Positions 1 to 49,080 of a DNA stretch of 64,000 bases are shown in pieces; position 1 is the first letter of the stretch; every line of letters starts with the position of its first letter. Made by a program: the position numbers and the translations under genes. Source of the stretch: Chrysomallon squamiferum (taxonomy: Eukaryota > Mollusca > Gastropoda > Neomphalida > Peltospiridae); the NCBI GenBank assembly GCA_012295275.1, contig CM022668.1, forward strand, positions 13,390,022 to 13,454,021. Reading direction: 5' to 3'. The notes under the pieces were generated by a model. The model was given only the letters and a program-made list of their open reading frames with translations, did not search any database and was not told the origin of the DNA.

Positions 1-1512
1 TAATAAAAATTCAGATAAGAGTGCTATTATTTTCTTTATATATTATATATTATATATATATTTTTTTTGTATGTCAGCAGTTTTCAAAATAACATTAATC
101 TGCCCTATGTTTATGAAAAACAGACTCAAATGAGACTAGAACTTATGTACATTTCAATATAACTTTAGATGATATCTTTAGAAGAAAAAGGGTTAATAAA
201 ATCATAAGAATGGAATATAAAAGATTAACAGTACTAATTTCTTTATATCAGCAAAAGGATTAATATATATAAATTATTAAGAAATGAAATTTTAAGTTTT
301 TGATTACAAAATAACGAAACTTATGTTTTAAAATGAACAAGAAATGAGTACACAAATGGGGAGAAAGGAAATTTGAAAGAAAATAAATCTGAATTTTCTT
401 GTCTGTAACAGTTTAGAATGACACTATTCTGTGGATAAATAAATAAATAAATTGAAAAATAAGTCAGTTGTTTTTTAATTTCTGATTAGTCTCCCTTGCC
501 TCAAAATAATTTCATTCATCCTTGTGGGAAGCACTTGCAAATTAAACTAACATACTACTTAAATAATAGGAAATCTATAATAATACTAATACTAATACTA
601 ATAACAACAACAATAATTATTATTATTAATAACAGCAGCAGAAGCAGCAATATCTTGCATCAGTAAAATTGAAGGCATTACATTTATTTTACTATTTTAA
701 TTTTTTTAAAGTTCTAAAATATATTATAAATTAAAAGAACCATAAAAAGTTGTGTAATAAATACCTCCAGTAATTAAGTTAGGGCAGTGCAATGGTACTC
801 CATAACATAACATTTGACAAAAAGAATGCATTTATTTAGTCATGTACTCAGTCTGATGAGTAAATTTCATTCTTATGCATTATTATTATTAAAATATACT
901 CAGTCTGATGCGGATTATGTTCTGCCAGAAATGATAAGATAAGGTTTCACAAATGAATGCACTGTTCCAAACAAAGGACAAAAAAACAACCTTTGTTCTG
1001 CCAGTAATGATGTGAGAATTTTGCAAAATGAATACTCTACTTAATTAGATTTTTATTCTGTATCAAATTATTATTATTATTTTTTTTTTTCTACAAAATA
1101 ATTAATCTTGGTTATCATGTACTTATTCAGAAACACATTTTAATCATAAGCGTTCTAAATCCACATACAAATGATAATAATAATAAAAAATAAATAAAAA
1201 TAAAAAAATAATAATAATAATATATATATATACTGTTTTATAAAAATATACATCTGGGTCAAATGCAGCAGTTTTATATAATATTATATATTTAAATAAT
1301 GATGATCTTGAGCATGATGTTATTATCACTATTGTCAGAAATAAAATAACACTTTCTTTGGATTATGTAGTACCTCAGTACAGAATGTTTAGTTTCAGTA
1401 TAAATAACTGAAAATAATTAGTACATGATTTGTTTTATAAAATAAAATGAATAAAAATATTATTTTGATAGGCTGCCTGTAAAAAATGTGTGATTTGATG
1501 GAATGAAATCAT

Positions 1513-1543
<31 letters not shown>

Positions 1544-2627
1544 GATAATAATCACAGATGAATATATTTTAAAAATAGACTATGTAAATAATGATTAACA
1601 ATAAAAAAATCCAGTAGCACTAAACAATGGTAATGTTAACATAAGTGATAGTTAATCCTTAATCAATCCCATTTACAAATAAATATATATGTAAATAACT
1701 GTTATACATATTTACATATATGTCTGTTTCATTCATACATCCATCCATATATACATACATGTTTTTATATTTTCATGTATTCATGCACAAACACACATAT
1801 GTATGCATGCAGAGATGCATAGATACCTATGTAAATACAAACACAAACCTACACATATATATATATATATTTATATACCTAACTACTTTTAATGAAATCA
1901 CTAACCAAATCAAATTACCTGATTGTTTTGTTTGAATGTATTTAAAAACATTTCTCCCTGTAATAAACATTCCATACTCCATTTTTTGGAAAAAGGAACA
2001 ATAATTTCCTGATTAATAATTTTTAGTTTCAATTTTACAGTGATATATTAAAAAATTTTAACATTTTTGTATAAAATGTCACAATAAAAATTTGCATAGC
2101 AAAGTATATGTATGAAGCAGTATATAAATAAAAATTAACAAAAATAATCACAGCACTCCTGAATACATAATAATGTACCATCAGTTCAAAAAAATAAAAC
2201 TCAATCCCACCATAAAATACAAAGATCCTCCAAATTTGATAAATTGAAAAAAATATATATTTGTTTTAATTAGTTTTCTTTCAAAATAATTCCTTTTTAA
2301 TAGCATTTTGCCATTATCAGAATTATGAATAGTTAAAAATTGTTCGGATATAATAAAAGACAAAAAAATTGATTTAACAGCAATAAAACTTTCATTAAAC
2401 ACTTATTAAAATTTAATATTTTTCTTGTATGACTGATCCTTTCTCTTCAACATCATCCTCATTTCCAATAAAAATTTTCTTTTCTTTAAATCTTTTCTAT
2501 TCACTTTCTTTTATCAAACATTAATTCTGTTCCATGTGGCAATTATTTTTTCCTTCACATCCAATCCCGGTACATACTTCTTTTCTTTACAGTCAAAACA
2601 AAATCCCATTCCACATTGTTTCTCAGT
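1..2627. other. AT-rich non-coding flank
   Basis: No coding exon was recognised on either strand. It holds short ATT/AAT runs (600-630, 1066-1092, 1170-1230), a 26-bp poly-A (1512-1538) and TA/TACA tracts (1680-1880). The short open frames here are low complexity. Confidence 0.6.
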
Positions 2628-2766
2628 TTAGTTTTTGTTGCCAGCTTTCACTTGTTTTTTAAGAGCTTCATAGCGACTATGTACACGATCAAAATTGATT
2701 GTTGTTTCAGAAACAGATTCTGACGGTAAACTAAGATTATCTTGTTTGTTGTCTGGTATTGGTAAA
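2628..2766 (-). CDS. Possible extra 3' coding exon
   Basis: Downstream of a minus-strand acceptor (ttttcag at about 2767) a frame of 45 codons with normal-looking composition (ends EALKKQVKAGNKN) runs to TAA at 2628. It lies 420 nt beyond the apparent end of the ankyrin gene. It needs a phase-2 donor, which neither of the last two ankyrin exons supplies. It could be an alternative terminal exon or chance. The longer open frame through it is an AAT-repeat artefact. Confidence 0.25.
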
Positions 2767-2771
2767 CTGAA

Positions 2772-2875
<104 letters not shown>

Positions 2876-3185
2876 TAATAATACATCTGTTCAGTGTATG
2901 TATATATCTGTCCATCTATGTACCCAGCACCTGTTAATCTACTATTTATGTGTCTTCATGTTTGTCTATCTGTCAAAAAACCTACTTAAAATATCAATAT
3001 ATCCAAATGAAAAAAAAATAAAATAAAAAAATATATATAAATAAATAAATAAATAAATAAATACCATACAAAAATTATGTTGAAAAATTAAAAAAAGAAT
3101 AAAATAAATTAAAAAAAGAAGAATTAATGAACTAAGAAAGACAGAATAAAATGCACTGTCTAAATTTAATTTATTAAATTTTCCC

Positions 3186-25521
<22,336 letters not shown>

Positions 25522-26954
25522 TTTGATAATTTTTAAAAGAAATTTACTTAAATAATTAGTTTAAAAAAAATTAATTTCAACTCGATTTTAAAAATTAACT
25601 TTATTACCATTTTAATTATAATTTTAAATCTTTTTGCTTGTTTTAAAACCATTTTTTTTTTATTTCACATGATTTTGTCATATAGTTACCATTATTTATT
25701 AAAATGACAGATAATTTATTTTATAACTATTTGGAATTCATAATTTAAAAATAAAATGTTGAATAAGATTTCAGTAGTAGTCTCCCCTTCAGTGTTATCA
25801 ATTTAAAATTCAGCATGATTAATATTCTAAATCATAAATGAAATAAATAAATAAGTAAAAATATAAATGTTCTTGTGATTAAATAAATATTGTATTGTTA
25901 TGGTTTACCTGTGGGAATAAAAATATTATGGGTGAATAAGCAAAGGATAAAAAAAATGAGTTCATTAATTTATTAAGTATAATAATAAATGTTTCTGGGT
26001 GAAAATTAAGTTTGTAAAAGCTGATTTAATTACTCTACTTATAATATAAGAACTACAAAAAGTTCTAATTAAAAAAAATATAAAAACAGATGTCATTATT
26101 ATTACTACTGCTGTTTTATTAAGTGGCTTATTAATCACCCAGTCTTTTTAGTATATTAACACCAGCAGGGCGAAAAATCTAAGAATTGTTAAGTCTGTTT
26201 GTTCTCTATTGCCAAGGAGCATTAATCTCATTGTAAATTCTATGAATATTCATAAAGCTGTATAGCTTGCTGTCTTTACATGATTAAACACACAAATGTT
26301 TTCTCCAAGAACAAAACTTAAATATTTTAAGGGTTCAAGCATAAAAGTGAGTGCTGAGCATGTTTGAAGCAGAGGTGGTGAGGTTGAAAAGTTAGTGCCA
26401 TTTGTGATTGTCATAATCATCTATACTGAAAGCAGTATTTAAGATCACCAGTTGTCCTTTCTTGATTTTCTTCTTCAGTTTATGAGAGTAGGAAAAGTAT
26501 AGTTTTTAATAATTACTGCAAATGAAGAATTAAATACATTCATTGATCAATAACATAGAAATGTTAATCAATTTTTAGAATAAACTTTTGTTACTTTAGA
26601 ATAAACATTATGTTATGGAAATAATTTTTGGCTTTTTCATAATAAAAACAAAAATGAAAACAACAATTAAATAAATAAGTCAGAAAATAACCCTAAATAG
26701 TTAAAAAAAACTAAAAACTTTCATAATTGTAATCACTTTGAACTAAATGTAAGATCAGTATAAGTATGTCTGGTTTAAAGACATTCATGTTTTTATTACT
26801 ATATGGAAAAATTATTTTGAACCTAACTTTATTTAGTATCAGTATTATAATTAATGAATATTCATGTACATTACAACAGAAATACAAAAACCTTAATTAT
26901 TATGTATGTACATAAATATTTTAACTAATCTTGTTAAAGCCAATATTTACTGAC

Positions 26955-26985
<31 letters not shown>

Positions 26986-27009
26986 TAATAAAAATAATAC
27001 ATACATACA

Positions 27010-27041
<32 letters not shown>

Positions 27042-27737
27042 CATTGATACATAAATATACATGTGGCTGTCCAGATAGCCTAAATAGACCTGGCAGATCT
27101 CCAAATATTTGTTGTATTTGCTAATTGACAATAATATAACAAACAACCTGGGATGCATCATGATTTTTTTTTACCTATTTTCATGATACTATTACAAGTC
27201 CATGATAAACTGAGAATGTGACAACAGTACAATGATAAAATTCAAGTCTTTTTCTAACATACAAAGGACATCAAAGTAATACATCTTATCAAGGTTCTTG
27301 TCATTCTTTATTATTAGAAAAGACCATAAAATAAAAAGTACTAAGGAAATAGAGTGACTAGCATTTCCCTTCAGCTGAATCAGCTTTTAGTATGTAGAAT
27401 ATTTTAAAGAAGTAAAATGAATTAATAATAACAAATTGCTGATAAATGAAGATAAAATAAATTTCCAGTAATTTTCTGGATAAACCTTCTTCTTCTTCTT
27501 CTTTTTCTGGTTTTGTTTACCAAATTTTGTATCATGAATGTAAAATGAAAATGTGTCATATATTTATTATATTAGGCTTATTATTCTATTGTTTAATTTT
27601 AAATTGCAAAGTTCATTTATGCTGGAATCACTGGAACAAAATGTATTTAGGTTATTATTATTATTATTATTTATGAATAACATTAATGTGGACTATGTAA
27701 AACCTGCATTATTGATATACAAATGTTTATATCGTTC

Positions 27738-27814
<77 letters not shown>

Positions 27815-28584
27815 AATAAATAAATAAAAAAGAACTTGTCTTTAGACATATAATTTTGATTTTAGGGCGGGTTGCTTTGATCCCTAGGGCCTCTTAAGCC
27901 TACAAAACGCCAGTTAGTTGAGTAAAAATAAACTTAGGTCAAGATAGTAACAATCATGGAGACCCAGTCTAAATAATTTTAGGACAATTGCAGATTCAGA
28001 AATTCTGGAATAAGATATACTGTTTAATGGAGTTAACGGGTAGAGTGTACATCTTTATTAATGAACATCACAGGTAATTATCTACATGTTCATAATCATC
28101 GTAACAGATTTTGAGATTACGTGTTATTACGACGATTATGGAAGTATATCCGCCCCCATCAGGCTATGATATTCTATAATCCTAATAAATAAAAGCTTTA
28201 CAAACAATAACGCAACCAAAATGTTTAACCTGATAACTTATAAAAAATATGATATCAAAGGTACAAACCATTGTTTTTGCAAGGTTACTCTGTTTTGTTT
28301 TGACAGATCAAAACAAAATACGTCTGCTGACTCGTTTGTTGGACATACAAAACTCCTCCTTTTTACATTGCGCACTAACAAACCAGAACAGAGAATGAAG
28401 TCTCATAAGTAATAAATATTGTTAGAAATATATTATATCTTTTCGTTCGTCTTTCAGAAAGATATAAATTTGCTTATCTAATTTTGTGTTTAATAATTTT
28501 ATTATTACAAATCTACAATTAAATTCAGGATACTTTTTTATAACGTCATTTGAAACCAATATATATTATTGATAACACAAGACA

Positions 28585-28620
<36 letters not shown>

Positions 28621-28990
28621 ATATATATAGATATATATTAATTAAATAGGCTCGATATTAAAAATATAAATAGATACCATGGCAGTAAATATTTAATTAA
28701 ATATTAACACTGATGACAGATATGTATGAGATAAGTTATCTCCCCTAAACAAAATCTTTATAAAGTTTTCTGAAAAGTACGAAAATACTTCCTGTTTTGT
28801 AAGTTTCTGTGTTCGTAAATTCTTTTTCGTTGGATATTTATAATGTATTCTTCTGAGACGTGAATATTGCGTAAAACAGTAAGAACACATTTTAATTGTT
28901 TTTATACTGAACAATCGTTTTATTAATATAATTTTAAGGCAACATTTTAAACAGTTAATTAGGGTTATGACTACGTTTACTTTTTAGATT

Positions 28991-29029
<39 letters not shown>

Positions 29030-30406
29030 ATTATTTTATTTTCACATACGACTCTTCATTTCTGTAACCCTTTAGTCTTCATAAGTTAGTAGAAAAGTCA
29101 TTAACACCAGTTTACAACTTTATTTTTAGGATAATATATATAATATATAATTATCTAGCATGCTGTTTGGATGTTAATAGCCGTGATCTGTTATCTAATA
29201 CTACTAAAGTACTAGTAATAGTAGTATACTATATACTAATACTAATACTGTAATACTTACCGGAATCAAATAACGATGTAAATAACGAATAATATATACA
29301 TAGCGGCAGTCACCTTGCCAAAATAACTTAGTGACAAATAATTAGTTTTCATTTTTAAATGATAAACACTCATTGTCATTGTGTACACAAATTACCAACA
29401 TACAAACATGGACGTTTTCATTCGTACATCATATATATATAATGATATCTTCTTTTTGCAGAATCTGTCAAATAAAAGTTTTGTTCTTGACACTGTGTAC
29501 ATACATAGTGGAATACGTAGCCTTTGATAGTAAACCTTTCTGAAGAGATTTGCCAGCAAGTAAACAATTAGAAAACGTTTACATGTTCTGAAAATATTAG
29601 ATCACTGTATACATCACTGACTGAAAAACAAACAACAACAAACAATAAAAAAACCCTCCCCCCCAAAAAAAAAATAAAATGAAAAAAAAAAAAAAAAATT
29701 ATTACAATTTTTACCTTTCCTAATATAAAGTGAAGATGTGCCCGAAATGTCCATATACTACTAAAAATATCAGCAATCTAAGATCTAGTACTCTGGAATA
29801 ATTTTAAAAACTGATATCAAGTCATTTTGTTTAGACAGGAATACACAAAACAATGTTGTATAATAAACAATACATAAGACACTGGAACTGAAGTAGTGCG
29901 ATAAGTCACCAGCAAGGATTGATCCTGGAACATATTATTCTGTGAAGTAACTGTACCCTATAGCATGATAATCCCTTTTTTATTTTTTTTTTAAAAAAAA
30001 TTTATAATGAAATTGTCTGTTTAACAAGCCAAAGAGATCTGTACATATGGAAATCACATTATACCCTCCTGTTGTAAACCAGCCATGGGGCACTGCCTGA
30101 AGTGATAGATAATCCAGTGTGGGTGTGGCAGTTAGGACTGAATCCAGAATATATTGCTCCTTAAATCCTAAATAATCTGTCAACCATAGGCTTTATAATT
30201 ATATATTGAATAACAACAACAACAAGTAAATAAATAACTAAATAAAAACATTTTGGCTTTATGCTTGCCAGCTGAGTCACTAATTATGACTCAGTATCAA
30301 AACTAGGAATTAAACCATAATAAGATGTGACTTGTAGTCCATTAATCCTTGAAGAATCCTCCATCTCTTAACAAGTAACAACTACATAATGTTACATTTT
30401 CTGCAG
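25522..30406. other. Intergenic region between head-to-head genes
   Basis: The ankyrin gene reads left and KRIT1 reads right from this region, so it must hold both promoters. No further coding exon was found. A strong minus-strand donor (CCG|gtaagtatta at 29261) could end a 5'UTR exon of the ankyrin gene. Repeats include AAT (26957-26985, 27739-27806), (ATAC)n (26999-27039), (AT)n (28591-28618) and poly-T (28990-29023). A less AT-rich block lies at 27865-28170. Confidence 0.5.
28091..28140. repeat. Imperfect inverted repeat (hairpin)
   Basis: The arm cataatcatcgtaaca (28091-28106) is nearly the reverse complement of tgttattacgacgattatg (28122-28140), around a 15-nt loop. It lies in the non-repetitive part of the intergenic region. 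Function is unknown. Confidence 0.6.
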
Positions 30407-30467
30407 ATTAACTATGTGAGAAAGAACGACACCGATGCATGTAGGAGCCTAGGAGTAGGAGCCAGAT

Positions 30468-43345
<12,878 letters not shown>

Positions 43346-44072
43346 CGGACAAACATAACATAACTAAACTCCGCCCACTTGTCAATGTGAAGAAGAGACT
43401 AAGAGGTGTGGGGGGGTTTTGGTTTTTTTTTTTTTTTTATATTCAAGAGGATTTTGAGTGATAGTTCTAGGTTCAACCCACCAGTCAAATCAGAAAAAAA
43501 AAAAAAAAAAAAAAAAAAAACGTTGTCCAAGTACGATAATTTATTTAGCACGGAAGGAAAGAGGATATTATATATACATGAATAATTTGTGTATAAGACT
43601 TTTGAATTCAAAATTTGATCGACTCCGCCCACCTGTCAGTCATTTGAAGAAGCTAAAAAAAAAAAAAAAATTAAAATATCTTTCTGTCTCCCAGTTACAT
43701 CAGTTTGACTGCCATTTCAATCTTTAGTTAAAGACAAAAAGCAAAACAGAGCAGGGTAAAAAAAAAAATATATATATATTTGTAAATACTGAAGCATGAT
43801 TATAAATATCAACGAAGGAGTGAATTTATTGAAGGATGGATGGATGGATGGATGAAAGAATGAAAGCTAAACACTAGCAAGCAGTCTTTGGCTTAATTGT
43901 TTATACGTTTATTTATTATGTAAATATGCATTACTTTTGTATAATGGTTGATAATCTATGTAAATTATGAGGGCTATGCAAAAAATCACAATACTGTTAT
44001 GATTTATGCATGTAAACTGAACTCTTTTTTTTATATATATATTATTTTAAAATATATATTTACTTAGCATGA

Positions 44073-44388
44073 TGCAGGTATTCCTTATTTAGCGTGGTAA
44101 CGGTTTTCTCGATAATTTTAATTTCAACCATCATTTTATGTACACGGCAAAAATAATGATTAACTCGCTTTCGAATTTCCCGCCTGAAAGCTATCGTCAA
44201 TATCAAGTGACTGGGAGACTACGTCACACGCGTGTCGATGCGGTTGCCATTAGCGACTTTGTGGCAGGCAGATTCAGCCTCGGTCATTAAATACTGAGAG
44301 CGCATGCGTCCACGATAAGCACTTTATAAAAAATTTGTGCCGCTAACGATGTCAACGAAGACGCAACCTATAAAGAGGGAGGGGGGAA

Positions 44389-44422
<34 letters not shown>

Positions 44423-44499
44423 TAAATAATAAAATAAAATAAAAAAAATATAAAAAAAATTATAATAAAATGAAAATAATAAAATAAAATACTACTAAT

Positions 44500-44539
<40 letters not shown>

Positions 44540-44970
44540 AGATAAATAAAAATAGCAAAAATAATAAAAAAATAAAATTTAAAGGAAAGCAATAACTTTA
44601 GAAATTAAACTTGATATAATTAAATGTTTTACAGAACTTGATGGAATGTTTCGTAATTTTGAGTCGTTTAAGTAATTAATAATGAATATGGCGCAATTTA
44701 AAGAAACGGATTGCATGCAGCCGCAAACTTTATGCCGAAAAAAAATGCTAAAACTATTGAAACTACTCAAATTTTTTAAAATTTAAAATGGCGTAAAAAT
44801 TATTAAAACTGTTACTTACATTTAATTATTTTCCTTATATTAAGTATATTTTAGTTAGAATGTAGTCGAATGTAGTTACTTATTTATTTATTTTAGTCAA
44901 TATTCGATCGAGGATCAGTTATAATTTTTACCACGGATTAATCGAATTAATCAAGGGATACCTGTATGTT
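44073..44970. mobile_element. Possible pogo/Tigger-like non-autonomous element
   Basis: The left end caggtattccttatttagcg and the reverse complement of the right end, caggtatcccttgattaatt, are imperfect inverted repeats. The interior next to the left end is markedly GC-richer than its surroundings (about 44120-44310, with CG-rich words). No transposase frame remains, and an AAT/poly-A tract has expanded at 44390-44540. Ends and superfamily are inferred. Confidence 0.45.
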
Positions 44971-45409
44971 TAGTGGTTTAATTTTTTTTTTCTTTTTTTT
45001 TATCTTAATTTTAAGGAATTTTGAAACAGAACTATATTTTAAAGCTTAAATAAGTAATTTTTTTTTTTTTTAAAAACAGATATCTATTTATCTATGGATT
45101 AAATAAATAATGAAAATCTTATGAAGTTAAACTTTTTAAATATTTAAATTAAGTCAAAATTTCTTCTTTTTTTTCTATTTTAAATTCACTGGAAGGTGAA
45201 CGTAAAATTCATAAATATTTATTTCGTAATTCAGTTTTGTAGTCAATATTTTCTGGTTTCTAGTTTATAAAATTATTTCATGCGTAATATTTAGTAAAAC
45301 GCACACACGCACGCAGTCTGATTTAACTATTATTATTAGGTCTTTGATTTTGTTTTGTTCTGCTTCTTTATAATCAACGGGTGCCTTATAGATAATAATG
45401 ACTGTTTTC

Positions 45410-45467
<58 letters not shown>

Positions 45468-45486
45468 TTTATTATAACTATTTATT

Positions 45487-45517
<31 letters not shown>

Positions 45518-45531
45518 ACTTTTATTATAAC

Positions 45532-45573
<42 letters not shown>

Positions 45574-46214
45574 TTTATTATTTTAATATTATTATTATTA
45601 TTATTATTATTTTAAATAGATTGACGCGATATTAATTGTTATATTTAAGAAGAGGCAGTTTTACATTTAAAGCCTAGGGAATCAAAGTTGGTATACTTCT
45701 TTTCAGCTTTTAAAATAAAGTGGCTACTGTTATGGAATATTTATTAAGTTTGAAAAAAAACTGTTATATTTATGCATCGCATATGAATATGAATATATTA
45801 TTAGCATAATAATAAAATATTTTCAAGTTTTCGTTATCGTTATTTTGTTTTTATCATCAGGGTGTTTTTTTTTTTTTTTTTTTTTTTTTTTGTCCAAGGT
45901 CTTTCATTCTGTAGTTTGTGTGTCATTATGAAAAGGACTAATCCAAAGTTTCTGAAAAAAAGGGTGATGTTCATAAGGAGAATCTAAATTTCATTGTAGG
46001 GTGAGAGGAAGAAGAAAAGTAAAGATATGAAGGTCAGCATCTGTCTACTCTGGATAATAACGAGGTGGTAAACCATTATACGACGCATTCCGCACCTATA
46101 AGATTTTTAATTTTAACAATAAAAACCAAAAAAAAAAAAAAAAAACCAAACCCAAAACACATTTAACGATATAAATAAATTTAAGATGACAGTTTTTAAT
46201 TCTCACTCATATGC

Positions 46215-46260
<46 letters not shown>

Positions 46261-46560
46261 GAGAGAGAAAAACTGCAGTTTCACTGTGGGCACTCTTGCC
46301 GATTAATAAGAAACAGGGCAGCACCAACCACGGCGACTGATAAACAGGACTAACAAAGCTATATTTAGAAAGGGCGAAACTGGCAATTTGTACTCCTATT
46401 TTTCATATGCTAGCAGAAAAGAAGATTTAAAATATTTATCTGACCTTTATAGTGTTGTTTTCCCGTTCCAGCCACTAGTGGGTAACTGATGCATTAAAGG
46501 CTATGATATGTGGATTTGAAATAGGAAAAATTCGTGCTTAAAGATTTTAAAATTGTTAAT

Positions 46561-46797
46561 GGGTCATGCAGTCGCGTGCAGAGGTCTGGTGATGTCCGGG
46601 GCCAACTCCTTGATTGTCTGCCCCAAAGACTCAAGTATAAAGACTGAGAAATATTATAAGAAAGGACGATATTTTGAATATGTAAACACAGATGAAACAA
46701 AAAATTAAATATAAATCAAACAAATTTATTAAGTTCTTGTTTCTGATTGGATGCCACCCCGGGGCCACCGCCCCTTCTGCACGCCACTGGGGTAATG
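46561..46797. mobile_element. hAT-like MITE with 8-bp target duplication
   Basis: The element spans 46569-46789. Its left end cagtcgcgtgcagagg and the reverse complement of the right end, cagtggcgtgcagaag, are inverted repeats that continue into a GGTG...CCGGGG segment. Flanking octamers gggtcatg and gggtaatg match at 7 of 8 positions. An 8-bp duplication and CAG ends are typical of hAT elements. The 221-bp interior is non-coding. Confidence 0.8.
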
Positions 46798-46822
46798 GGA
46801 TCAAATCTATCAGTCATTTTAT

Positions 46823-46877
<55 letters not shown>

Positions 46878-47171
46878 CGGCTAATATTTAATAATATTTA
46901 ATTAGGTTGAGAAGTTTTAGCAATACATTTTCGTTCATTCATGTTTATCCAAAAATACAGTCCTTTCTCTAATTGCTCTTTTTTTCTGACACTGAATTGG
47001 CGGGAAGTTTTCAGTTTCACGTGCCATCCGGCGCACGTGCATGTGTCATTTTCTTTATTATTTAACAAAACATTCGTGAAATTAACAAAACATTCGTTTC
47101 ATGAAAAAATGTTACAATGGAAGATTTTATTCTAAAACTAAGCGATTCTTATTATTACAATCATTTTATAT

Positions 47172-47202
<31 letters not shown>

Positions 47203-47985
47203 ATGTAAAAACGCACAATTTCGAATTGCTCATCTTTTAAGAAATATTAATTGTTTTATTTTAATATTATTTTGTGTTGCTTTCTTTCTTCTTCTGTTTC
47301 ATCATCACCTTCGTATTATTATTGTTATTGCTGTTGTTATTGTTTAATGATACAATTAAAAACACTTTTTTTTAAAGTTTAATGATTTTTTCCCGCCGTA
47401 CAGTTTGTTTAATATGAAATAATTATTAGGTATTCTGATTTCAGAACAAATCCGCTAAATCTTTACATTTACATAAAGGCTGGTTTATGTGTGTGTATTT
47501 GTTGGTGGCTGGGTTTGTTTTTGTATGTGTATGTGTTTGTATTAATAAGTTTAGACAAAGAAAACATTCTATGGGCTATTCCTACTTATTGGCAGCAGCA
47601 TACTATATTTTGTGTCTACCCTCCCACAGAGGGAAAAATATCGGTGACTCTGCTCGGGTTGGAATGGGAAATATATATAATTCTGTAACTACACCTGCGA
47701 CTGCACTCTTTTACTACTGCTTATTTTACTTCTACTCTCCCTTCTAATACTACTGCCATAAATAAATAAATAAATAAATAAAATAAAATAAATGAAGAAA
47801 TGAAATGAAATAAATTTCTTTCTGAATAATTTGAATGAACAACAACAACAACAACAACAACAACAAAATAAACAATAAAAAATTTAAAAAATATATATAT
47901 TAAAAAAAAAAAATATAAAAAAATATAAAAAATTCTTCCACCATTCAAAACGAAACATTCATTCTCTCATTCAGTGCTTTAAGAA

Positions 47986-48162
47986 AATGTTCTTCCAAAT
48001 CATGTCGTATGTGTCGAACCTTTACGTGGCAAACATTTTCTGTGAGCCGCACGTGCTGGTAACTTTCCTAGCAGACGAGTATGTTGAGACAGAAAATGAT
48101 CCGATGTTAATTAAAAGACTAAATAACAGCAGACGCAATCTCTGCGATTGCTGTACATTTTA
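47986..48162 (+). CDS. Possible N-terminal exon of the homeobox gene
   Basis: A 58-codon frame follows an acceptor-like attcag (ends 47974). Part of it (EPHVLVTFLADEYVETEN) has the helical pattern of the N-terminal half of a SIX domain, which the 48258 ATG would otherwise lack. It is in a different phase from the exon at 48258. A donor GA|gtatgt near 48078 has a compatible phase, if an acceptor in the AAAG/CAG cluster at 48261-48268 is used. Confidence 0.35.
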
Positions 48163-48257
48163 AATCTTTCATTTCGACCGTTGGTTTATTTAACGGTGAT
48201 TTGTTTGCGACTGTTTCCATTTGATTTGAAATCCTATTCTACTTTCACTAACCTGAA

Positions 48258-48892
48258 ATGGAAAGCAGTTCCATTGCTGAATCACGTACAAAAGCGATGA
48301 TAAATCTGAGATTTGTTCAAGGAAAATACGAAGAAGTATTTAAATTGTTAACGGTAAGGATATTTTTATTTTATTTCCACGTAACCAAAAACTGAACAAT
48401 CGAATATATAATAAGAATATATTTATTTTATTTCATTTATATAGGGTACCTTTTTCATTTGATTTAAAAAAAAAAAAAAAAGATTTTGACTACATAATAT
48501 ATATATTTTGTTAGTCAGACTTTATTGTTTTAGTTCATTGTATTAAAATGTTGTACATTGTTATATAAATCTTTATAAAGTTTTACAGATTATTAATTTG
48601 TATCTAAATATTAAACTTTGTATTACATTTGTTAAAAAGTTTGTAAAAGAATCGATCTTAATGTTAAATAATGTTATATTTTGTTATTCAAGTGTTAAAC
48701 TATTTAAATTACTTTTTCGCGCCTACTAAAATAGTCATTTTGTATTAAAGTGTTATACTTAGCATTTTAAATGTTGCATTATTAAAGACTGTTTTTATTT
48801 ATTTATTTATTTATTTATTTATTATTTTTTTTATATATAATATCGTTATTAATTTTAATTTTTTTTTTTTTTTTTGAATATTCATATCATTC

Positions 48893-48936
<44 letters not shown>

Positions 48937-49080
48937 TAATAATTTTGTATTATTGAAGGAAAACACATTTTCGGATAAAACTGGACTTCTTGATCTGTGG
49001 GATGACGCACATTACAAGGCGTATGAAAATAAATGGGGACGGAAACTAACAGCTCTTATGCGATTTAGAATCCGCAAAAG
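48258..49080 (+). CDS. ANHX: ANHX-like exons encoding the SIX-domain half
   Basis: Exon 48258-48353 (32 codons) ends ACG|gtaagg and exon 48959-49080 ends AAAAG|gtaata. Together they give the SIX-type helices KAMINLRFVQGKYEEVFKLL and LLDLWDDAHYKAYENKWG, then RFRIRKR. An in-frame TAA six bases before the ATG means it is either a real start or part of a spliced-in exon. Confidence 0.8.

Larger units (their letters stand above)
43346..47980. other. KRIT1 3' flank and intergenic DNA
   Basis: No coding exon recognised. The first 320 bp contain two or three diverged copies of an actccgcccacctgtca-like segment, each followed by a purine-rich tract. The rest is ATT runs (45414-45466, 45539-45570, 46216-46260), poly-T, an (AG)n tract at 46827-46876 and two TIR elements listed separately. 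Confidence 0.6.

Noticed and set aside
28221-28914. Two short frames in the head-to-head intergenic region
   Set aside because: Composition is biased, no domains, no upstream promoter evidence; treated as chance.
47487-47747. 86-codon frame upstream of the homeobox gene
   Set aside because: Hydrophobic run from TG repeats and no link by phase to the 48258 exon.
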